In this document: positions 6,667 to 11,754 of the stretch, piece after piece | Layout of the letters: every line of letters begins with the position of its first letter | Numbering within the stretch: the stretch's first letter is position 1 | Assembly (NCBI GenBank): GCA_041287365.1 | Contig: JBEULL010000032.1 | Coordinates: 1-15,890, forward strand | Length of the DNA: 15,890 nt | Reading direction: 5' to 3' | Source: JAQVIJ01 sp041287365 | GTDB taxonomy: Bacteria; Desulfobacterota; Dissulfuribacteria; Dissulfuribacterales; DYLC01 | Notes under the pieces: generated by a model | Seen by the model: the letters and a program-made list of their open reading frames with translations, nothing else | The model's database searches: none | Told to the model about the DNA's origin: nothing | Position numbers and translations under genes: made by a program

Positions 6667-8177
6667 TTAGTTTTATCGCTATGTTTTTCTCTCAATATAC
6701 TTTGAAGCTGTTTCCATGCATCACGCTTGTCTGACTTTGCTTTTTTATTATTACACCCCCATTCTTCAAAACGTTTTTTTAATACATCAAGAGCTGATAA
6801 GGAAAGTGCACTCATATCCATTTTGGCACTTTTCCATGCACCCCAATCACTCATTTTTTTGATTTTTTCAACATCTGCCTGTTCCTCTTGAGTTATAGCA
6901 GCATCAGCAACCTGTTGTTCTTTTTGAAGAATCTCCCAGTCAACTGATGAAGGCTTAAGCCAATCCGATACAAGCTTGTCTCGATCAGCAGTCCATTTTT
7001 GAGCATTGTTCTTTCTGATTTCGTCAGCAGCATTCTTTAATGCTGCACCGATTTCTTTATTTGCTTGATACTCCAGTAACGCACTATTCTCCATCAACTG
7101 TTTTAATTGCCCCCAATCTTTTGCTTCTTCAATTTTTTTTAAAAGCGGCCGCCATGGAAATAATTTCTGCTCACGTTGTTTTTCATATTCCTCAAACCAT
7201 TTTTGAACTTCGGGTGGTTCACCTTCACTAACACCTTCACTAACAAAGAACCGACCAAAACCAATGGATGTCTTTGCGCCCATGCCCTCTTCTGTGATGG
7301 CGCGTATCAAATTGTTTTTAATCAGCTTGACTAATTTATCTTGATCCTTTTCAAGTGCCTTTCCAAACGGTAATCTCAATAAAAGGCGAAAGACAAACTC
7401 AGCGCCAGCTTTTACCACCAGAAACTTGACCGGAATAGGATCTTGGTCTTCAGTTGGACCTCGTTTACCGCCATAATATTCTATAAAATGCGGATTCAAT
7501 ATCTCTTCGCCCAATTCAGGTGGTTTGAGAGGATAGGCATCCAGCACTACCAATTGGCCAGCAAGGGAGTTTTGCTTTTCGGAGTAGCCAAAGATGGTCT
7601 TGCTGACATCGTCTTCCTGCCAGCAATATTTGACTTCTTTTGTATCCTTATCCTCCACCTCCTTGTCATCCATCATACTATTTATAATATGTGCGAGCCT
7701 CAATACCCCTTTCTGGCTTGAAGCAGGAATGTAAGGACAACCGCTGGTATGATCCAACACAAGACCCGTTTCCGTAGGATGAGCCATGCCAAGCCCTGAC
7801 ACAAACGGTGAAGTAAGTTTTGCATGGATTATAATTGATTTCCAGCCAGCCTGCTCCATGGCTTTGCAATATGCCGCCTGATGAATGTGGCGATGTCTCA
7901 AAATCCTTTCCATTTTTTCTTTTGACTGCTTATAGACTAGATTATGTTGACGATAAGGACCATATTGTTCATCACGAAAACGCTTTCCATTTATTTCCCC
8001 TTCACAAGGCTTGAAAGATTCTTTAATCCCTTTTTCTCTTTCATTCCCATTTTTTCTTTCTATGTCTCGATAACTAAAATTGTCATGATAGGTTAACATT
8101 TTGTTAAAATAGAGGGAAAAATTGATTGGCTGACTAACATCAAATGAGTTAGCCAGTTCCCGTGAAATAAGTCTCAT
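6663..8177 (-). CDS. cmr6: Type III-B RAMP protein Cmr6 with a long C-terminal extension
   Basis: Cmr6 caps the target-end of the Cmr backbone. The core RAMP domain spans about residues 110-320, with PYIPASSQKGVLR (148-160) and a glycine-rich loop EGMGAKTSIGFGRF (297-310). The protein is 504 residues, well above the roughly 250-350 usual for Cmr6. The extra 180 residues are charged, predicted helical, and contain the motif KIxxxxDWGxxK twice, at about 348-359 and 438-449. I chose the ATG at 8177 because GAGGTGAT at 8181-8188 sits just ahead of it. An ATG at 8192, overlapping the cmr5 stop as ATGA, would add five residues. A 12-bp tandem duplication encodes VSEGVSEG at the core-extension boundary. 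Confidence 0.88.
   Translation of the reverse strand: MRLISRELANSFDVSQPINFSLYFNKMLTYHDNFSYRDIERKNGNEREKGIKESFKPCEGEINGKRFRDEQYGPYRQHNLVYKQSKEKMERILRHRHIHQAAYCKAMEQAGWKSIIIHAKLTSPFVSGLGMAHPTETGLVLDHTSGCPYIPASSQKGVLRLAHIINSMMDDKEVEDKDTKEVKYCWQEDDVSKTIFGYSEKQNSLAGQLVVLDAYPLKPPELGEEILNPHFIEYYGGKRGPTEDQDPIPVKFLVVKAGAEFVFRLLLRLPFGKALEKDQDKLVKLIKNNLIRAITEEGMGAKTSIGFGRFFVSEGVSEGEPPEVQKWFEEYEKQREQKLFPWRPLLKKIEEAKDWGQLKQLMENSALLEYQANKEIGAALKNAADEIRKNNAQKWTADRDKLVSDWLKPSSVDWEILQKEQQVADAAITQEEQADVEKIKKMSDWGAWKSAKMDMSALSLSALDVLKKRFEEWGCNNKKAKSDKRDAWKQLQSILREKHSDKTK
7221..7244 (-). repeat. 12-bp tandem duplication inside cmr6
   Basis: ACCTTCACTAAC occurs twice without a gap. It encodes VSEG twice in the linker between the RAMP core and the C-terminal extension and keeps the frame, which fits replication slippage. 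Confidence 0.85.
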
Positions 8178-8180
8178 ATC

Positions 8181-8188
8181 ATCACCTC
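8181..8188 (-). promoter_or_regulatory. Ribosome binding site that decides the cmr6 start
   Basis: The minus strand reads GAGGTGAT, a full match to the 16S anti-Shine-Dalgarno core, with seven bases from GAGG to the ATG at 8177. It lies inside the possible upstream start region, so initiation at 8177 is favoured. Confidence 0.6.
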
Positions 8189-8602
8189 TCATGTAAACAA
8201 TTCAGCATTGGCGTATCGCTTAAGCCATTCCAACATAGCCAATGTTTCTTTTTGTGCTTGAAGATATGTTGTTTGTTCCATATTGCTTATTTGCATCAGG
8301 ATTTTTATTTGTTCATCCTTACTTAATTGCATCAGAATTTCAGTGGGTTGCTGTTTCATGTCAATCAAATTTCTCTGTGCCAGCCATAGGGCGATAATTT
8401 TGAATGCTTCATTATGTTTGTCTTTATGTTTGTCTTTTCCTTTAGCAAGTAGAAACGCCAAGGTTTGGCCAAAGCCATTCTGCATAATCATGGCTGGCAG
8501 TCCTGCACTCAACGCCTTAAACTCCTTCTTGTTGTCACAATTCAAATTTTTTAACATTTCCAGACAGTATTCAGCACGTTTCTGCCCCAAAGTTCTGCTC
8601 AT
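8189..8602 (-). CDS. cmr5: Type III-B small subunit Cmr5
   Basis: This 137-residue all-helical protein sits between cmr4 and cmr6, the usual place for the small subunit. Cmr5 lines the inner filament of the complex and contacts the crRNA-target duplex. The text begins SRTLGQKRAEYCLEML, typical of the first Cmr5 helix, and contains GLPAMIMQNGFGQTLAFLLAK (48-68), the family's best conserved segment, followed by a second helical hairpin. GGAGGTGAGAA precedes the ATG, a strong ribosome binding site, and the start overlaps the cmr4 stop as ATGA. No catalytic residues are expected. Confidence 0.92.
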   Translation of the reverse strand: MSRTLGQKRAEYCLEMLKNLNCDNKKEFKALSAGLPAMIMQNGFGQTLAFLLAKGKDKHKDKHNEAFKIIALWLAQRNLIDMKQQPTEILMQLSKDEQIKILMQISNMEQTTYLQAQKETLAMLEWLKRYANAELFT

Positions 8603-9510
8603 TTCTCACCTCCGTTCAGCCAAGTGACCTGAAAGATGCCTCTGCCCAAGGTCATATCGCCGCCAAGTTGAATGTGAGTGGCTGCAGCCTCTGTCACTGT
8701 TTTTGCTAAAGTATCCAATTGCAGCTTGTTGGTATCAGCAGCACGTTCCTCGCCAAAAAATACTATTGTGTAAAGCACAGACTCTGCTGGTAAAAGCTCT
8801 TGATAACGCAATGAACCATCTGCTGTGGTGCCGGTCTCTGCTTCGATCTTGATTTGCGCCTGCACCTCAGTGGCAGTCTCCATCAGAAATGAAAAATGGT
8901 GGTCAGGTATGACAACAAGGCGTTCAATGTCCGAATCAAGTTTGGCAAATGTGTCACTTATCGCATTCCAGTCTCCATTTGTTTGCTCTAGACAAATGTC
9001 TTCCAAAATGAGGCTTCCCTTCATATCTCCCTTGACCAAACCATACTGGTCACCGCTGACAGATATTTCATTGAGCCCACTGGCATTTCTGCCAACAAGC
9101 TCAAGGTCACGACGCAACCGCTTCAAAAGCGCTGGACATACCACCCACACAAAAGGAGCAAGATTGGAGCGAACAGGAAAGGCGAGCAGTTTGGCGTCGG
9201 AAAATGCAATAGCACCGGCTTTAACTTTAGTCTCCTCAGCCATACCAAAAATGTGTTTGGTAAGATCTTCTACCTGTTTTCTTTTATCGTCTTTTACCTT
9301 CAGATCGACATTCAAATATTTCAGCATCCATACCCGCTCGCAATGATCGCGAAATGCCCCTTTTACACCCGATGCCTGAATATGAGGCCAGCCAGTATGC
9401 CGTTCCCTCTGAATGGGCAGATCAACTGCGCCAGTTGCAGAGCCCGCGCCCGCATGTACAGGTGAAATGGCGTGCATGACACATAATTTAGTATGTTGTT
9501 TCAGATACAT
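8599..9510 (-). CDS. cmr4: Type III-B backbone RAMP nuclease Cmr4
   Basis: Cmr4 forms the repeated backbone of the Cmr complex and cuts target RNA at 6-nt intervals. The 303-residue protein begins with the pattern HAGAGSATGAVDLPIQRE; Asp30 corresponds to the catalytic Asp of the family (Asp26 in Pyrococcus Cmr4). SGVKGAFRD (47-55) and a glycine-rich loop GGDMTLGRG (283-291) complete the RAMP fold. The enzyme therefore looks active. TAGGAGGATAAAATT precedes the ATG, giving a strong ribosome binding site that also appears almost unchanged upstream of the antitoxin gene 535 bases away. The toxin gene lies directly upstream in the operon, so cmr4 is translated from its own site and is not coupled to cmr3. 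Confidence 0.96.
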   Translation of the reverse strand: MYLKQHTKLCVMHAISPVHAGAGSATGAVDLPIQRERHTGWPHIQASGVKGAFRDHCERVWMLKYLNVDLKVKDDKRKQVEDLTKHIFGMAEETKVKAGAIAFSDAKLLAFPVRSNLAPFVWVVCPALLKRLRRDLELVGRNASGLNEISVSGDQYGLVKGDMKGSLILEDICLEQTNGDWNAISDTFAKLDSDIERLVVIPDHHFSFLMETATEVQAQIKIEAETGTTADGSLRYQELLPAESVLYTIVFFGEERAADTNKLQLDTLAKTVTEAAATHIQLGGDMTLGRGIFQVTWLNGGEK

Positions 9511-9531
9511 AATTTTATCCTCCTAAAAAGT
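9508..9531. repeat. 24-bp direct repeat, left copy, at the cmr4 start
   Basis: This copy matches 10043-10066 at 22 of 24 positions; the two differences are both A/T changes, at the fifth and twenty-second bases. It contains the cmr4 start codon and its AGGAGG ribosome binding site. Together the two copies bracket the toxin-antitoxin pair. Confidence 0.85.
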
Positions 9532-9539
9532 GAAAATCT

Positions 9540-9821
9540 TTATGGTAATTTTACAGGGTCTTGTCTGTTATCGAAAACAGCATGAATAACGATTTCATCC
9601 TCTTCTATGGTGTAAAAAATTGCAAAAGGAAATCTGCGAATCAAAGCCCGACGAAAATATGAATGGGAGATGGGAAATAGAACAGGCATCTGCATAATTG
9701 TCGCAAGGCACGCATCCACGCAATCCAAAAACTCAAGACCAAGTCCGTAACGTTGTCTTTCATACCACGTAAAGGCCAATTCAAGGTCTTCTTTGGCTTT
9801 GCTGGTATAGTAAAGTTTCAA
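9540..9821 (-). CDS. ParE/RelE superfamily toxin
   Basis: The 93-residue protein has the compact ParE/RelE fold: an N-terminal KAKEDLELAFTWYE helix, the YGLGLEFLDCVD helix, and the C-terminal strands FRRALIRRFPFAIFY and IVIHAVFDNRQDP. ParE relatives poison DNA gyrase and RelE relatives cut mRNA on ribosomes; this sequence does not clearly separate the two. The start is TTG at 9821, overlapping the antitoxin stop as TTGA, with GGGAG about 9 bases upstream. The frame is complete and the basic C-terminal residues are kept, so the toxin is probably functional. It lies within the cmr operon between cmr3 and cmr4, in the same orientation. Confidence 0.88.
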   Translation of the reverse strand: MKLYYTSKAKEDLELAFTWYERQRYGLGLEFLDCVDACLATIMQMPVLFPISHSYFRRALIRRFPFAIFYTIEEDEIVIHAVFDNRQDPVKLP

Positions 9822-10045
9822 CGCTGCTTCTCCCGTAATGTTTTATGAACAGTCTCCCAATCATACAGGTCCATGCTGCCATCTTTGTACTGACCATATC
9901 TTTTTTCAAGTTCCTGTCTCTGCCAATCAGGGAAAGGTAACTGTGCATCTGATCTGGCGATTGAATCCCATATATCTTGCGTAAGAAGCAGCTTTTGTGT
10001 AACTGTCATCTGATTAATTTCTGATATCAGTTGATCTATGTCCAT
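9818..10045 (-). CDS. Antitoxin, addiction module protein family (PF09720 type)
   Basis: This acidic 75-residue protein has the pattern seen in short addiction-module antitoxins: an N-terminal helical part (DIDQLISEINQMTVTQKLLL), then QDIWDSIA and LPFPDWQRQELEKRYGQYKDG. Such antitoxins bind and mask the ParE/RelE toxin and often repress their own promoter. It starts with ATG 12 bases after the cmr3 stop, and the cmr3 stop codon TAG is part of its ribosome binding site TAGGAGG. It overlaps the toxin by four bases. Expression should therefore depend on transcription of the cmr operon unless an internal promoter exists in cmr3. Confidence 0.85.
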   Translation of the reverse strand: MDIDQLISEINQMTVTQKLLLTQDIWDSIARSDAQLPFPDWQRQELEKRYGQYKDGSMDLYDWETVHKTLREKQR

Positions 10046-10066
10046 ATTTTTATCCTCCTAAAATGT
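10043..10066. repeat. 24-bp direct repeat, right copy, at the antitoxin start
   Basis: This copy contains the antitoxin start codon, its AGGAGG ribosome binding site and the end of cmr3 including its stop codon. It matches 9508-9531 at 22 of 24 positions. The simplest reading is that one ancestral cmr3/cmr4 junction was duplicated when the toxin-antitoxin pair arrived. Confidence 0.85.
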
Positions 10067-11110
10067 CATAAGCTGACTGCAATTATATTTATTTCCATCA
10101 AAAAACACCGTTCCATGCGGTAGCCATGCACTCATGGGTTTATGAAATCCCTTTGCCATATCCCAGCCTCCAACACGCAAAAGTTTTCCCGAAGCACGAG
10201 GCGCTTCTAAAAGCGTAGATGACAAAGTAGATCGCAAAGAAGAAAATGTCATAGGACAAAGTAAAAGCAAGAACTCACCAGCAGGCTTTTCAGGAAGCTC
10301 TATGCCATCAACAAAATGATACCGGCACACACGCTGCTCGCCACCCAATTGCAGAATGCCTTCCTTAGATAGAGGCAGCTCATGTATTGAATTGACACCG
10401 ACCATAAGGCTTATGTCTGCACGCAAACGCACATGAGTTGTGCTGTAAAGATGCCCTTCCTTGGCAGTGCGTTCTGATGTCAGGGCGATTCCAACTCGTT
10501 CTTCACGGCAAAACAAGGAGCTTGCAGGCAAAATGGCTGCTTGATCGCATTTTAATTCTGCCGAATCCTTTGTGAACAAAATATCTTTGCCATCACGCAC
10601 CGCTTTAAAAGTAGGTGGCGTGACCCACCAGCCAGCAAGTGACTTCATGTCGCTGCATTTGGGATTTTTCACCCACCACGGATTAGCCACAGAACCGACC
10701 AACCCAAGCGGTGAACCTGACAATGGTTTTGCCTCCTGCACAGCATAGACTTTTCCCCACTTCTCTTTCCTGTGTTGCTCAGGCGGATCAGCGAACCAGT
10801 TGGCTGGCGCAGGCAGCAACAGCACTCCACTCTCTGTTCGAAAAAGAGGCCCTGTGATGCTAAAACCAGGGTCGTCAGGCTTGCCAAGTATTGGACATTC
10901 TCTCAAGAATTGTTCTGAATTAGCCAGATAAATAGCAGGGGCTATGCCCTTCTGCCTCATGATCGCTGTTCTAATCGCACCAATGATGGTGTCAGGCATG
11001 GGTGGAAACATGGTATCCACCTCATGGTTTTCACCTGCCACCATGGATTCAGAGCCTCGAAAAAAGAGCGTATCAATTGGATGTATCTCAAGCCAGGTTG
11101 TTTTTGTCAT
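10058..11110 (-). CDS. cmr3: Type III-B RAMP protein Cmr3
   Basis: Cmr3 binds the 5' handle of the crRNA and joins Cas10 to the foot of the Cmr complex. The 350-residue protein begins TWLEIHPIDTLFFRGSES, the first RAMP strand with the DTLFFRG signature of the family, followed by FPPMPDTIIGAIRTA (35-49), the usual P-x-T-hhGAhR segment. A glycine-rich loop near the C-terminus reads LLRVGGWDMAKGFHKP. TGGAGTGACAAT precedes the ATG, a usable ribosome binding site. The gene is separated from cas10, its usual upstream neighbour, by 644 bases holding the antisense higBA locus, and its downstream side abuts a second toxin-antitoxin pair. Confidence 0.94.
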   Translation of the reverse strand: MTKTTWLEIHPIDTLFFRGSESMVAGENHEVDTMFPPMPDTIIGAIRTAIMRQKGIAPAIYLANSEQFLRECPILGKPDDPGFSITGPLFRTESGVLLLPAPANWFADPPEQHRKEKWGKVYAVQEAKPLSGSPLGLVGSVANPWWVKNPKCSDMKSLAGWWVTPPTFKAVRDGKDILFTKDSAELKCDQAAILPASSLFCREERVGIALTSERTAKEGHLYSTTHVRLRADISLMVGVNSIHELPLSKEGILQLGGEQRVCRYHFVDGIELPEKPAGEFLLLLCPMTFSSLRSTLSSTLLEAPRASGKLLRVGGWDMAKGFHKPMSAWLPHGTVFFDGNKYNCSQLMTF

Positions 11111-11137
11111 ATTGTCACTCCATTCAGGTCTTGATAG

Positions 11138-11166
11138 TTGACACCCTTAGGGTTACATTTAAATAT
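11138..11166 (+). promoter_or_regulatory. Possible higBA promoter with an overlapping palindromic operator
   Basis: TTGACA at 11138-11143 is a perfect -35 box. AT-rich candidates for the -10 box follow (TTAAAT at 11159, AAATAT at 11161), none of them good at ideal spacing. An imperfect palindrome with perfect core ACCCT-T-AGGGT at 11143-11153 and outer TG/CA matches spans 11139-11157, between the two boxes, where an autoregulating HigA would bind. The transcript start would fall close to the ATG at 11165, which weakens the promoter call. Confidence 0.4.
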
Positions 11167-11443
11167 GATATAAAGTTTTCTTCACAATGGACTTAAAAAT
11201 TTTTACCACACAGGAAGCAAGGCTGGCATTCAAGCCAGACATGCTGACAAACTTCGCCGTATTTTGACTGTGCTTGACAATGCCAATCAGCCTACAGACA
11301 TGGACATGCCTGGTTATCGTCTCCATCAATTGCACGGCGACAAACAAATGATTTGGTCTGTCACTGTTCAGGCAAACTGGCGTGTAACATTTCGTTTTGT
11401 GAATGGCGACACAGAAATTGTCAATTACGAAGATTATCATTAA
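11165..11443 (+). pseudogene. higB: HigB toxin gene broken by a stop at codon 3
   Basis: From 11174 to 11440 the plus strand encodes an unbroken HigB (RelE-like mRNA interferase) body: SFLHNGLKNFYHTGSKAGI, then DMDMPGYRLHQL, WSVTVQANWRVTFRF and the C-terminal NYEDYH ending at TAA 11441-11443. HigB proteins usually begin M-I-x-S-F. Here the expected start is ATG-ATA-TAA-AGT-TTT, so the third codon is TAA (11171-11173) where relatives often have AAA for lysine. No in-frame ATG, GTG or TTG follows for about 30 codons. The gene therefore looks like a fresh pseudogene inactivated by a single substitution. It lies antisense to the cmr operon, between cmr3 and cas10, upstream of an intact antitoxin. 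Confidence 0.8.
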
Positions 11444-11458
11444 AAAAAGGAGATTAAA

Positions 11459-11752
11459 ATGTCTATGTATAATCCATGTCATCCTGGCGAGATTCTTAAA
11501 AAAGATATAATGGCGCCTCTCCATCTTTCTGTGAGCGAGGCTGCCACACATCTTGGAGTAAGCCGCAAGACACTTTCCAAAATCATCAATGGCAAGGGCA
11601 AGATTACACCTGAAATGGCATTGCGTCTTGAAATGGCATTCAGTCCCTCTGCTGAAAGCTGGCTGCGCATGCAAGCGGCATTTGATCTGTGGCAGGCACG
11701 ACATACAATGCCAGAATTTCATATTGAACCAATTGCTCACGCAACCTCTTAA
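11459..11752 (+). CDS. higA: HigA antitoxin, HTH XRE family
   Basis: This 97-residue protein starts YNPCHPGEILKKDIMAPL, typical of HigA, and has an XRE-type helix-turn-helix SVSEAATHLGVSRKTLSKIINGKGKI (about 24-49). HigA neutralises HigB and represses the higBA promoter. AAGGAG lies six bases before the ATG, 15 bases after the higB stop. Its stop lies two bases from the cas10 stop, so the genes converge. Since the toxin is broken, HigA is now an orphan DNA-binding protein. Its own likely operator is only about 30 bases from the cmr3 start codon, so it may influence cmr3 transcription; this is inference. Confidence 0.92.
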   Translation: MSMYNPCHPGEILKKDIMAPLHLSVSEAATHLGVSRKTLSKIINGKGKITPEMALRLEMAFSPSAESWLRMQAAFDLWQARHTMPEFHIEPIAHATS

Positions 11753-11754
11753 AC

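Noticed and set aside
6184..6705. 173-codon plus-strand frame across the small CARF gene
   Set aside because: Antisense to a CARF protein with intact ligand loops; no start signal and no recognisable domain.
8825..9346. 173-codon plus-strand frame inside cmr4
   Set aside because: Serine-rich antisense translation of a well-supported cmr4 gene.
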